NCBI GenBank assembly: GCA_017495165.1
Contig: JAFEII010000003.1
Coordinates: 56,392-120,391, forward strand
Origin: Hydromonas sp.
Lineage (GTDB): Bacteria; Pseudomonadota; Gammaproteobacteria; Burkholderiales; Burkholderiaceae
Reading direction: 5' to 3'
DNA: 64,000 nt
A program made the position numbers and the translations under genes. The notes beneath the pieces were generated by a model. The model searched no databases and was not told the origin of the DNA. It saw only the letters and a list, made by a program, of their open reading frames with translations. This document shows, piece by piece, positions 8,680 to 17,512 of this stretch (positions are counted from its first letter, which is position 1; each line of letters opens with the position of its first letter).

Positions 8680-8871
8680 GCTTGCCTCCGCTCACCACCT
8701 GCTACGCGGGGGGCGGTTAAAATAGAATACGCCATCTAAATGCCGTATACTGTCGCGCAGTTTAACCACCTGCCCAACAAAAAACAACTTGAGTATTTAT
8801 TACAACTGAAACAATGGCTTTAAATTGACCGCCAACCCAACCGATTCACTCCTTCACATCACCCACACCAC

Positions 8872-9441
8872 ATGACCAACCCCACTTTCACCCGCATCCT
8901 AGGCATTGACCCTGGTTTACGCCTCACTGGTTTTGGCGTGATTGATGTGCACAACCACACCATGCGTTATGTCGCCAGCGGCGTGATTAAAGTGGCGGGC
9001 ACGGCGCTGCCTGAGCGCTTGTGTTCGCTCGCACAAGGGATACAGCAAGTGATTGAAACGTACCACCCAAACGAATCGGTGATTGAAAAAGTGTTTGTCA
9101 ACGTCAATCCGCAGTCCACGTTGCTGCTGGGGCAAGCGCGTGGCGCGGCGATTACGGCGTTGGTGCTTAAAAATTTGGCGGTGCATGAATACACGGCGTT
9201 GCAGCTTAAAAAGGCGGTGACCGGACACGGCAAAGCGCCCAAAGAGCAGGTGCAAGAAATGGTGGCGCGTTTGCTTAACCTGCCCGCCACGCCGCAGGCC
9301 GATGCGGCTGATGCGCTGGGCGTGGCGATTTGCCATGCACAAAATCGGGCGCAACTGGCGCTGCTTGCCAGCAACCCTGCGCTCAATGGTTTGAGCAAAA
9401 AAGGCGTGCGGATTAAAAATGGGCGGCTGGTCGCGTTATAA
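8872..9441 (+). CDS. ruvC: Holliday junction resolvase RuvC
   Basis: Dimeric endonuclease that cuts Holliday junctions during recombination repair. The 189-residue protein has the RNase-H-like fold with the acidic catalytic set visible: Asp13 in GIDPG, Glu72 in VIEKVF, and Asp144/Asp147 in the C-terminal [12 protein letters not shown]. The ATG at 8872 is used; the upstream 280 bases hold no other convincing gene. ruvA and ruvB, which usually follow ruvC in Burkholderiales, are absent here; a PIN-domain gene follows instead, 30 bases downstream. Confidence 0.95.
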   Translation: MTNPTFTRILGIDPGLRLTGFGVIDVHNHTMRYVASGVIKVAGTALPERLCSLAQGIQQVIETYHPNESVIEKVFVNVNPQSTLLLGQARGAAITALVLKNLAVHEYTALQLKKAVTGHGKAPKEQVQEMVARLLNLPATPQADAADALGVAICHAQNRAQLALLASNPALNGLSKKGVRIKNGRLVAL

Positions 9442-9442
9442 T
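9437..9442 (+). promoter_or_regulatory. Candidate -10 for the PIN/aminotransferase/PLD operon
   Basis: TATAAT overlaps the ruvC stop codon and is followed by CGCGC. It is about 30 bases before the PIN gene. No clear -35 hexamer sits at 17 bases, so it is a weak candidate. Confidence 0.35.
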
Positions 9443-9471
9443 CGCGCTTTCTTATTTGTACCCAAACGCTT

Positions 9472-9921
9472 ATGCCCACATCCACCGCCACGCCGCTGTA
9501 CATTCTTGACACCAATATTTGGCTCGACTGGTTGGTGTTTCAAACCGATGTGCTTGATCCGCTCAAAGCACAGCACGCTGCGGGCAAAATGACCCTGATT
9601 TTTACCGATGACATGCTCATTGAGCTGACCGACGTGATTGGGCGGGCGCAATTTAAATTATCGCAGGCGCAACAACAAACCGCGCTGGCGCTGTTTCATC
9701 AATTGGCGGTGCGGGTTGACACCAAGGCAAAACCTGCCGTGCCAATTCGTTGCAAAGACGCGGACGACCAAGTGTTTATTGACCAAGCGCTGGCGCACCG
9801 CGCCACGTGGCTGCTCAGCAAAGACAAGCACTTGCTCAGCTTGCGCTCACGCGCCGCCAAACAGCAGGTATTGGTGGGCACGATTGCGGACTGGCTGCGC
9901 ACCCAAAAGGATGTTTTATGA
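9472..9921 (+). CDS. PIN-domain protein (putative nuclease)
   Basis: A 149-residue single PIN domain of the kind annotated as 'putative toxin-antitoxin system toxin component, PIN family' (COG1569-like). It begins with YILDTNIWLDW and carries the expected acidic centre: Asp13, Glu51, the cluster D96/D98/D99 in CKDADDQ, and Asp118 in SKDKH. PIN domains bind Mg2+ or Mn2+ and cleave RNA. No antitoxin-sized gene lies next to it: ruvC is 30 bases upstream and the aminotransferase start overlaps its stop (ATGA). It may therefore be a solitary PIN nuclease with a housekeeping role rather than half of a toxin-antitoxin pair. Confidence 0.75.
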   Translation: MPTSTATPLYILDTNIWLDWLVFQTDVLDPLKAQHAAGKMTLIFTDDMLIELTDVIGRAQFKLSQAQQQTALALFHQLAVRVDTKAKPAVPIRCKDADDQVFIDQALAHRATWLLSKDKHLLSLRSRAAKQQVLVGTIADWLRTQKDVL

Positions 9922-11081
9922 AGCAATTACACACCACGATTTTCACCACCATGAGCGCGCTGGCGCATGAGTTTGGCGCGATTAACTTGGGGCAGGGTTT
10001 TCCTGACTTTGCCGCTGACCCGCGTTTATTACAAGCCGCGTTTGATGCAATGACCAGCGGCCACAACCAATACGCGCCGATGATGGGCACACGCGCCTTG
10101 CGCGAGGCGATTGCGGCGCTCACATTCCAAAACTATGGCCACGCGGCCGACATTGATGCCAACATCACCATCACGGTGGGCGCGTCTGAGGCGCTGTTTA
10201 GCGCGATTGGTGCGATTGTTGAACCGCTAGATGAAGTGATTATTTTAGAACCCGCGTACGATTTGTATCGCCCCGCCATCACCCACGCGGGCGGCGTGGC
10301 GGTGGGCGTGCATTTGGCTTTTATCAACGACAAATTCACCGTCGATTGGCAAGCGGTGCGCGCAGCCATCACACCCAAAACCCGCGCCATTATTGTCAAC
10401 ACGCCCAACAATCCAACCGGCAACACCTTTAGCGCAGATGATTTAATCGCGCTTGAGCACATCGCACAGCAGCATGATATTTGGGTGATTTCAGATGAGG
10501 TGTACGAACACATGGTGTTTGACGGCCAAAAACACCAATCCGCGCTGTTGCGCCCAGCGCTGGCTGCGCGCACCATTTACGTCGCCAGTTTTGGCAAAAC
10601 CTTGCACGTCACGGGCTGGAAAATCGGCTACACGATTGCGCCCGCGCATTTGACCGCCGCGATTCGCGCGGTGCATCAATTTAATGCGTTTTGCGTGGCC
10701 ACACCGCTGCAAATCGGGATTGCCAATTATTTGCAGCAGAACCCCGCCACCACCCAAGCGCTGCCTGATTTTTATGCCGCCAAACGCGCTGAATTTAGAG
10801 CGGGTTTGAGCCGCACCGATTTTAAAATTTTGCCCGTTGAAGGCACGTATTTTCAGCTGGTCGATTACAGCCACCTGCAAAAATTTGCCCACATGAGCGA
10901 TGTGGAATTTGCCGTTTATTTAACCAAAACCGTTGGCGTGGCAGCCATTCCACTTTCTGCGTTTTATGCCAACGCGCCCGCGCACCAAAAAATCGTGCGG
11001 TTTTGCTTTGCCAAACAGCCACAAACCTTGGCGCTTGCATTAGAAAAGCTCACTGCACATTTTGGAGTAGACCGTGCGTAA
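9918..11081 (+). CDS. PLP-dependent aminotransferase, methionine aminotransferase-like (YbdL group)
   Basis: Fold-type I class I/II aminotransferase of 387 residues. Visible motifs are INLGQGFPDF near the N-terminus, as in methionine and kynurenine aminotransferases, NTPNNPTG at 161-168, SDEVYEH with the pyridine-binding Asp193, and the PLP Schiff-base Lys227 in SFGKTLH. The N-terminus matches the YbdL group, which transaminates methionine, phenylalanine and related amino acids with 2-oxo acids. The exact substrate cannot be read from the sequence. The start ATG at 9918 overlaps the stop of the PIN gene by four bases, and its own end overlaps the next gene by eight, so the three genes are almost surely one operon. 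Confidence 0.88.
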   Translation: MKQLHTTIFTTMSALAHEFGAINLGQGFPDFAADPRLLQAAFDAMTSGHNQYAPMMGTRALREAIAALTFQNYGHAADIDANITITVGASEALFSAIGAIVEPLDEVIILEPAYDLYRPAITHAGGVAVGVHLAFINDKFTVDWQAVRAAITPKTRAIIVNTPNNPTGNTFSADDLIALEHIAQQHDIWVISDEVYEHMVFDGQKHQSALLRPALAARTIYVASFGKTLHVTGWKIGYTIAPAHLTAAIRAVHQFNAFCVATPLQIGIANYLQQNPATTQALPDFYAAKRAEFRAGLSRTDFKILPVEGTYFQLVDYSHLQKFAHMSDVEFAVYLTKTVGVAAIPLSAFYANAPAHQKIVRFCFAKQPQTLALALEKLTAHFGVDRA

Positions 11082-12753
11082 ACTGCTGGGCGCAGTGATG
11101 CTGGGGCTTCTTGCGGGCTGCAACGCCATGGAAGAACCGCGCTGGCAGCGCACGCCCGAACATGCAAAAATTGCCCCAGAATCTGCACCGCTGCGCCAAT
11201 TGTTACAAAAAGCCACACCCAACACCACCACGGACAAAACGGCACACACCATGAGCAAAAAAAACACCGCCCTTGCGGCCACCATGCAAAAAGCCAGCCA
11301 AGCACACGCGCCAGAGGACTCTGGGATTTACCCGCTCACCGATGGCATAGAGGCCTTTGCGGTGCGCAATGCCTTGATTAAAAATGCCAAAACCAGTATT
11401 GACCTGCAATATTACACGTTGCATCACGACCTGAGCTCACGTTTATTGGTACGAGAAATGGTGCACGCCGCTGACCGTGGCGTGCGCATTCGCATCTTGA
11501 TTGACGACATGGATGTGCTGGGGCGCGACCGCGAAATGACCATTTTGTCCGCCCACAAAAACATCGACGTGCGGATTTACAACCCCATCCGCCGCATGCG
11601 CGGCACTTTTTTGACCCGCTCCATCATGTTTTTGGCCAACCTCAACACCCAGCACCGCCGCATGCACAACAAAACATGGATTGCCGACGGCGTACTCGCC
11701 ATCACTGGCGGGCGCAATATTGGCGACAAATACTTTAACGCAGGCGACACGGATAATTTTTCGGACTTAGACGTATTGCTGGGCGGCCCAATCGTTGGTA
11801 AATTGAGCGACAGCTTTGATGCCTACTGGAATGCACCGCAAGTATTCCCTGTTGAGCTATTTTCCAAACACCCTGAAGGCGACGACAGCCAAATTCAAAA
11901 AATTATTTTTAAAACCAACGCCTTCACGTCCAAAGAACGCGTCGCACGTCACCCGTATTTAAAGGCGTTGGACACCGCCGAGCAAAAGGTACTCCCAACA
12001 ACGCTCAAGCAAATGCTTTGGGGGCAAGTCAATTTTTATGCCGACGAGCCAAGCAAAATCGAGCACGCACCCAAATTTAACCATTTACACGTTGAGACAG
12101 ACAAGCCCGCCAACTCAGACTCAGTGCCATTTAACGCGTTATTACCGCTGATTGAAAACGCAAAAAAAGAAGTCCTCATCATCAACCCCTACTTCATTCC
12201 AGGCGATCAATTTACCGCCCTACTCGCCCAACTGGTTCAAAACAACGTGCGCGTGGTCGTACTCACCAACTCCCTAGAATCAAACGACGTCCCGATGATC
12301 AACGGCCCGTACGGCCGATACCGTCAACAGCTTTTGCAAGCAGGTGTCGAATTATACGAGCTGCGCGCCAATCCAGACGTTGAAGCCGCGCCGCAATGGC
12401 GTTTGCCCATTTTTACTTGGCGCGGTTCACGTGCAGCCCTGCACACCAAAGCCGTCCTCATTGATGAGCAAATCAGCTTTGTCGGCTCCATGAACCTTGA
12501 CCCGCGCTCCGTGGTATGGAACACAGAAGTCGGCGTCATCGCCCACCAAACCGAGCTCACCAACAAAATCAAACAAGTATTTAACAGCGCCATCAGCCCA
12601 AAATACAGCTACCACCTCACTTTGAACGCACACAACCAAATAACATGGAGCAGCCACCTACCCAATACCGCTGCCACCACCAAAGAACCAACCCCGTTTT
12701 GGCGCCGCGTTTCACGCAGAATCGGCACATGGCTCCCTGAGCGTTATTTATAA
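11074..12753 (+). CDS. Phospholipase D-family lipoprotein (cardiolipin synthase-like)
   Basis: A 559-residue protein starting at a GTG inside the end of the aminotransferase gene. The N-terminus RKLLGAVMLGLLAGC is a lipoprotein signal with Cys16 as the lipidated residue, so it is probably anchored to a membrane facing the periplasm. Two HKD motifs are complete: His198-Lys200-Asp205 (MHNKTWIAD) with GGRNIGDKYF after it, and His457-Lys459-Asp464 (LHTKAVLID) with GSMNLDPRS after it. This two-HKD arrangement is that of PLD/cardiolipin-synthase enzymes that move phosphatidyl groups. Related lipoproteins are annotated 'phospholipase D family protein'. Whether it makes cardiolipin or hydrolyses lipids is not settled. 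Confidence 0.85.
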   Translation: MRKLLGAVMLGLLAGCNAMEEPRWQRTPEHAKIAPESAPLRQLLQKATPNTTTDKTAHTMSKKNTALAATMQKASQAHAPEDSGIYPLTDGIEAFAVRNALIKNAKTSIDLQYYTLHHDLSSRLLVREMVHAADRGVRIRILIDDMDVLGRDREMTILSAHKNIDVRIYNPIRRMRGTFLTRSIMFLANLNTQHRRMHNKTWIADGVLAITGGRNIGDKYFNAGDTDNFSDLDVLLGGPIVGKLSDSFDAYWNAPQVFPVELFSKHPEGDDSQIQKIIFKTNAFTSKERVARHPYLKALDTAEQKVLPTTLKQMLWGQVNFYADEPSKIEHAPKFNHLHVETDKPANSDSVPFNALLPLIENAKKEVLIINPYFIPGDQFTALLAQLVQNNVRVVVLTNSLESNDVPMINGPYGRYRQQLLQAGVELYELRANPDVEAAPQWRLPIFTWRGSRAALHTKAVLIDEQISFVGSMNLDPRSVVWNTEVGVIAHQTELTNKIKQVFNSAISPKYSYHLTLNAHNQITWSSHLPNTAATTKEPTPFWRRVSRRIGTWLPERYL

Positions 12754-12848
12754 GGGCGGTTTCAATCACGTTTTAACATGGATTGCAACAAGGTTTCAAT
12801 CAAGCGTCAATCCGACGCATCAAGCGAAATATCAAACAATGCTGCCCA

Positions 12849-12873
12849 TTGACAAAAAAAATTCAGTTATAAT
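12849..12873 (+). promoter_or_regulatory. Candidate promoter elements upstream of mreB
   Basis: A consensus TATAAT at 12868-12873 followed by TGCGCG, about 130 bases before mreB. A consensus TTGACA lies at 12849-12854, but the spacer is only 13 bases, too short for a normal sigma-70 promoter. The -10 may work with a different -35. Confidence 0.45.
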
Positions 12874-13002
12874 TGCGCGTTTTATTGCAGCGCCAAAAAG
12901 GTGCAAAAACGGCTCACAAAAACAACATCGCGCACAAAGGCGCAAGCCAACCCAAATTCGCAACCAATCCGCAACTCAAACACTCAATTTAAAGGATTCC
13001 AC

Positions 13003-14043
13003 ATGTTTAATTTTTTTAGAAAATACTTCTCAAACGACTTGGCCATTGACTTGGGCACCGCCAACACCCTGATTTTTGCCCGCAACAAAGGCATCATTTT
13101 AGATGAACCATCGGTTGTCGCCATTCGCAAAGACGCCCGCACTGGCCGTGAAACCGTGCAAGCAGTTGGCTTGGCCGCCAAACTCATGCTCGGCAAAGTC
13201 CCAGGCAACATTGAAGCAATTCGCCCAATGAAAGACGGCGTCATCGCTGACTTTAACGTCACCGAAACCATGCTCAAACACTTCATTTTGTCTGTGCATG
13301 AATCCACCATGTTCAAACCAAACCCACGCATCGTGATTTGCGTGCCATGCGGCTCAACCCAAGTCGAGCGCCGCGCCATCAGTGAATCAGCCCGCAACGC
13401 CGGCGCATCGCAAGCACTGTTGATTGAAGAACCAATGGCCGCAGCACTGGGCGCAGGTTTGCCTGTATTTGACGCACGCGGCTCAATGGTGGTCGATATT
13501 GGCGGCGGCACCACCGAGGTTGGCGTGATTTCTTTGGGCGGCATGGTGTATCAAAACAGCGTGCGCGTGGGTGGCGACCGTTTTGATGAAGCAATCGTCA
13601 ACTACATCCGCCGCAACTACGGCATGCTGATTGGCGAACCAACCGCTGAAGCAATCAAAAAAGAAATCGGCACGGCATTCCCTGGCGCTGCAGTCAAAGA
13701 AATGGAAGTCAAAGGCCGCAACTTGGCAGAAGGCGTGCCACGCAGCTTCACCGTCAACTCCAACGAAATTTTAGAGGCATTATCAGAACCGCTCAACGCG
13801 ATTGTCTCAACCATTAAAATCGCATTGGAACAAACCCCGCCAGAATTAAGCTCAGACATTGCCGAATCAGGCATCGTTTTAACGGGCGGCGGCGCACTCA
13901 TCAAAGACTTAGACCGCCTGCTACAAGAAGAAACAGGCCTGCCGGTATACGTTGCCGAAAACCCACTCACCTGTGTGGTGAACGGCTCGGGCATCGCGCT
14001 GGACTACATCGAAAAATACCCGTCTTTATTCAGCCACGAATAA
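13003..14043 (+). CDS. mreB: Rod shape-determining protein MreB
   Basis: Bacterial actin that organises the cell-wall elongation machinery under the inner membrane. The 346-residue protein has the actin-fold nucleotide motifs: IDLGTANT (phosphate 1, residues 15-22), [12 protein letters not shown] (phosphate 2) and [11 protein letters not shown] (adenosine). The amphipathic N-terminus [10 protein letters not shown] is typical of Gram-negative MreB and serves membrane binding. AAAGGA sits 7 bases before the ATG at 13003. The frame is open upstream to 12901 but that part is leader. It heads the cluster mreB-mreC-mreD-mrdA-rodA. Confidence 0.97.
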   Translation: MFNFFRKYFSNDLAIDLGTANTLIFARNKGIILDEPSVVAIRKDARTGRETVQAVGLAAKLMLGKVPGNIEAIRPMKDGVIADFNVTETMLKHFILSVHESTMFKPNPRIVICVPCGSTQVERRAISESARNAGASQALLIEEPMAAALGAGLPVFDARGSMVVDIGGGTTEVGVISLGGMVYQNSVRVGGDRFDEAIVNYIRRNYGMLIGEPTAEAIKKEIGTAFPGAAVKEMEVKGRNLAEGVPRSFTVNSNEILEALSEPLNAIVSTIKIALEQTPPELSSDIAESGIVLTGGGALIKDLDRLLQEETGLPVYVAENPLTCVVNGSGIALDYIEKYPSLFSHE

Positions 14044-14100
14044 ACCCATCCCTTGAGGCGCTTGGCCTCAAGGTGTTTTTGCTATTTTTCTGTGTGCTCA

Positions 14101-15069
14101 ATGAAAAAAGACTACCACCTCTTTCGGCGCACCACACCTCAGTGGTTGCGTTTTTTAATTACCGGCGCGGTTGCCGTCGCGCTGATGCTCATTGACGGCC
14201 AAAACGAGCGCCTCAGTTTCGTGCGCACCGCAGCCGACACCCTCACATCCCCCTTAAAAAATACCGCGATGAAAACCGCGAATTGGCTGGGCGACGCATT
14301 CAATCACTCATTCCAATTACAAACATTGGCATTAGAGAACCAAAAACTCAAAGCAGAACACGCCGAACAAGCCGCAAAATTAAGCGCATTAACCCTCGTG
14401 CAAAACGAGCACCTTGATTTGCAAAAGCAATTGGCGCTCAAAGCCACAGGCTATGCATCCTCACAAGCCGCGCAAGTGCTGTACCAAGTCGTTGATCCCT
14501 ACGCCCGAAAACTCGTACTAGACAAAGGCTCAGACAACGGTGTTTTACCAGGCCAACCCGTCATCACCGCCGATGGATTGCTGGGACAAATCACCAGCGT
14601 CACCCCAAGCAGCAGCGAGCTCACCCTGATTCTTGACACAAAAATCAACGTCCCTGTCTCGATTTTGCGCCCAGATGCGCCAGTTGATGACAACAAAGTC
14701 CGCCTGTTTTTATCGGGTAAAAAAGAAGAAGGCTTGCTCGAAGCACACTTTTTCAACACCGAAATTCCATTGGCCATCGGCGATATTTTTGTCACATCAG
14801 GATTAGACGGCTTATATCCAGCAGGCATTCACGTGGGCAAAGTCACCAAAATCGATGCAGCGGACGCCAACGGCGCATCCACCGTCACCATCATTCCCAC
14901 CGCACGCGGTATGACCGCACGCCATGTGCTGATTTTAGCCACAACCAACCGCGTTGACGGCCTGCAAAGAAACCAAGCGCAAAGCGCGGCCATCTCTGAA
15001 AATACCGAATTCAACACCCTTGGCGCACGAACCCGTGACCAAGTCATCACAGACAAAGAGAAAAAATAA
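14101..15069 (+). CDS. mreC: Rod shape-determining protein MreC
   Basis: Inner-membrane protein with a periplasmic domain that activates PBP2-RodA. In 322 residues it shows one N-terminal membrane helix (LRFLITGAVAVALMLIDG), a coiled coil rich in Leu/Lys/Glu (LALENQKLKAEHAEQAAKL and following), and the beta-rich MreC core with GVLPGQPVITADGLLGQI. I chose the ATG at 14101 because the frame upstream of it has no MreC character. Its stop shares one base with the mreD start (TAATG), so translation is likely coupled. Confidence 0.95.
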   Translation: MKKDYHLFRRTTPQWLRFLITGAVAVALMLIDGQNERLSFVRTAADTLTSPLKNTAMKTANWLGDAFNHSFQLQTLALENQKLKAEHAEQAAKLSALTLVQNEHLDLQKQLALKATGYASSQAAQVLYQVVDPYARKLVLDKGSDNGVLPGQPVITADGLLGQITSVTPSSSELTLILDTKINVPVSILRPDAPVDDNKVRLFLSGKKEEGLLEAHFFNTEIPLAIGDIFVTSGLDGLYPAGIHVGKVTKIDAADANGASTVTIIPTARGMTARHVLILATTNRVDGLQRNQAQSAAISENTEFNTLGARTRDQVITDKEKK

Positions 15070-15575
15070 TGCGTCTTGAAAATGCTCTGGTTCTTGTCAA
15101 AACCCGTGTGGTCATCTTGACCATTTTTGTTGCATGGGTACTTTCTTTTATATCATCCCCCCAAACCGCGTGGCTGGACTGGGTGCTGCTGGTGCTGCTT
15201 TTTTGGCGCGTATACCAACCGTCCAGAGTCAGTCTCACATGGGCCTTTGCAATTGGCATTTTGGTTGACCTCAATCAACGCAGCGTGCTGGGTGAACACG
15301 CGCTGATGTATGTGTGCGCCATTTATGCCATGGGGCATTTGTTTCACAAAATCCAATACAGTTCCGTACTAATTCACGCCCTGAGCGCCACAGGCTTGGT
15401 GTTTGCCATTCAATTGCTGCGCGCATTTTTGCACCTGCTTTTTAGCAGCCACAGCATCGACTTGCAACCCATGCTTTGGATTGCACTGAGCGCACCTGCT
15501 TGGCTATTACTCGCATGGACCCTCTCACGTGCGGCTCGCTCAAACGCGGTGGCAATTTGGATTACCGACAAATGA
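15069..15575 (+). CDS. mreD: Rod shape-determining protein MreD
   Basis: Small polytopic membrane protein (168 residues, about five hydrophobic segments) that belongs to the elongasome with MreC. The family is weakly conserved. The call rests on length, hydrophobicity, the segment FAIGILVDLNQRSVLGEHAL (the usual 'G...D...LG.H' pattern) and its position between mreC and mrdA. The start overlaps the mreC stop by one base, and the mrdA start overlaps its stop (ATGA). Confidence 0.93.
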   Translation: MRLENALVLVKTRVVILTIFVAWVLSFISSPQTAWLDWVLLVLLFWRVYQPSRVSLTWAFAIGILVDLNQRSVLGEHALMYVCAIYAMGHLFHKIQYSSVLIHALSATGLVFAIQLLRAFLHLLFSSHSIDLQPMLWIALSAPAWLLLAWTLSRAARSNAVAIWITDK

Positions 15576-17512
15576 ACCTACCCAGCGCACTCAAAACTGG
15601 CGCATCAACGCCACAAGCAGATTTTCGGCGTCGTCTGTTTGTTGCCAACCTGTTTATCATCAGCTGCTTTGCGCTGCTGATTGGCCGCTTTACGTTCTTG
15701 CAAGTATTCAAACACAACGCATTCTCAGAAAAAGCAGTCTCCAACAGCACCTCACTCGTCCCCATCCCCCCCAAACGCGGCACAATCGTTGACCGCGCCG
15801 ACGTTGAACTCGTCCGAAACAACCCTGGTTACTCCTTAGAAATCAAGACAAAAGAAATTACCCGCCTGGAAAATGAAACCCAAGAGCAAGCGTTGGACAG
15901 AACCATCGCAAAAATTCAAGCCATCATCAACATCACGCCCGATGAAATCAAAAAATTTAAATCGGCCCTAAAAGAGGCCACATCATACGGCTCAACCCCA
16001 ATTCGTACCAAACTCACGCCCGAAGAAGTCGCAGCATTCTCGGTACAACAATACCAATTTGAAGGCGTGACCGTTGAGCGCCAAATGTTTAGAGAATACC
16101 TATTTGGCCCGCTCGCAGTCCACGTGGTTGGCTATGTCGGGCGCATCAACAACGCAGACGAGCAGCGTTTTAAAAAAAACAACCTTGACACAGAGTACAA
16201 AGGCATTCGCTACACAGGCAAACGCGGCATCGAACAAAGCTACGAATCTGTATTACACGGCAAATCAGGATTCGAGCGCTTACAAGTGAGCGCATCAGGG
16301 CAAAAGAAAGACGAGCTTGGCAGCCAAGCGCCCGTTGATGGCCAAAAACTCAAACTCACCATCGACGGCCACATCCAAAACGCAGTCGAAAAAGGATTTG
16401 CGGGCAGACGCGGCGCACTCGTGGCCATAGACCCCACCACAGGCGAAGTACTCGCATTTGTCAGTGCCCCCACATTTGACCCAACCTTGATGGTCAACGG
16501 CTTTAGCGCCGAGACATGGAAAGAACTCACCGAGTCTGAACAAAAACCCATGTTCAACCGCGCCATGCAAGGCGGCTACCCGATTGGCTCAACCATCAAA
16601 CCGTTTATGGCACTCGCCGCCCTCCATTCAGGCGTGCGCAGCGCCGACAAAGTGATTGCCGACGGCGGCATTTACACCTTGGGCGGACACAAATTCCGTG
16701 ACAGCACAGGCGGACGTGGCCACGGCATGGTCAATATGTTCCAATCCATCGCGGTGTCATCCGACGTCTATTACTACGGCCTTGCCTACGAAATGGGCAT
16801 CGACATTTACCACGCGGAGCTTGCCAGATTCGGCTTTGGCCAGAAAACCGGCATTGACTTGCTGGGCGAAACCACAGGGATTTTGCCATCGCGCGAATAC
16901 TACGAAAAACGCACGGGCAAGCCCATGAACAACGGCGTCACCGTCAGCCTAGGCATTGGCCAAGGCGAAACCGTCTTTAGCATTCTCCAGCTCGCCTACG
17001 CCACCAGCATCATCGCCAACAACGGCGTTGGCATGCAGCCGCACTTGGTGAAATCGATTATTGATCCAACCACAGGCTTTGAAAAAATCACAACCCCCGT
17101 CATGCTCACCGACTTAAAAATCCCTGCCGCCGACTTGGAAGTGGTGCGCAAAGGCATGATACAAGTCAATATTTCAGGTACAGGCCGTGGCATTTTTAAT
17201 GCCTTGCCCGGCCAAGTGGCCGGCAAAACAGGTACGGCGCAAGTGTTCACGGTTGGTCAAAACTCCAGCTACAGCGCCAGCGCCGTCAGCAGCAAAATGC
17301 GCGACCATTCGCTCTACATTGCATTTTACCCAGCCGACAAACCACGCATCGCGATTGCCGCCATTGTTGAAAACGCTGGATTTGGCGCAACCGCAGCCGC
17401 GCCATTGGTACGCACAGCCCTCCAAGCCTTTAATGAAGCCAATAATGGCCGCAGATTAACCAGCCCAGCCATTGAGCCAACCACCACGTTGAAAGCGAAA
17501 AAGCAACCGTGA
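15572..17512 (+). CDS. mrdA: Penicillin-binding protein 2 (elongasome transpeptidase)
   Basis: Class B penicillin-binding protein that cross-links peptidoglycan during lateral growth; partner of RodA. It has 646 residues with one N-terminal membrane anchor (about 22-41), a PBP dimerisation domain with PKRGTIVDRADVELVRN at 67-83, and a transpeptidase domain. The active-site motifs are complete: Ser340-x-x-Lys343 (STIK), Ser396-x-Asp398 (SSD, as in PBP2 proteins) and Lys552-Thr-Gly (GKTGTAQ). The start ATG at 15572 overlaps the mreD stop. Its stop overlaps the GTG start of rodA. Confidence 0.97.
   Translation: MNLPSALKTGASTPQADFRRRLFVANLFIISCFALLIGRFTFLQVFKHNAFSEKAVSNSTSLVPIPPKRGTIVDRADVELVRNNPGYSLEIKTKEITRLENETQEQALDRTIAKIQAIINITPDEIKKFKSALKEATSYGSTPIRTKLTPEEVAAFSVQQYQFEGVTVERQMFREYLFGPLAVHVVGYVGRINNADEQRFKKNNLDTEYKGIRYTGKRGIEQSYESVLHGKSGFERLQVSASGQKKDELGSQAPVDGQKLKLTIDGHIQNAVEKGFAGRRGALVAIDPTTGEVLAFVSAPTFDPTLMVNGFSAETWKELTESEQKPMFNRAMQGGYPIGSTIKPFMALAALHSGVRSADKVIADGGIYTLGGHKFRDSTGGRGHGMVNMFQSIAVSSDVYYYGLAYEMGIDIYHAELARFGFGQKTGIDLLGETTGILPSREYYEKRTGKPMNNGVTVSLGIGQGETVFSILQLAYATSIIANNGVGMQPHLVKSIIDPTTGFEKITTPVMLTDLKIPAADLEVVRKGMIQVNISGTGRGIFNALPGQVAGKTGTAQVFTVGQNSSYSASAVSSKMRDHSLYIAFYPADKPRIAIAAIVENAGFGATAAAPLVRTALQAFNEANNGRRLTSPAIEPTTTLKAKKQP

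Noticed and set aside
9472..9921. Classical toxin-antitoxin pair
   Set aside because: Only the PIN-domain gene is present. Neither neighbour looks like an antitoxin: one is ruvC, the other an aminotransferase. I therefore describe it as a solitary PIN protein.
12849..12873. Full consensus sigma-70 promoter TTGACA/TATAAT for mreB
   Set aside because: Both hexamers are perfect but only 13 bases apart, which does not fit sigma-70 spacing. Only the -10 was kept as a candidate.
12984..13544. Minus-strand open frame of 186 codons opposite mreB
   Set aside because: mreB on the plus strand is unmistakable; the opposite frame has no family similarity or start signals.
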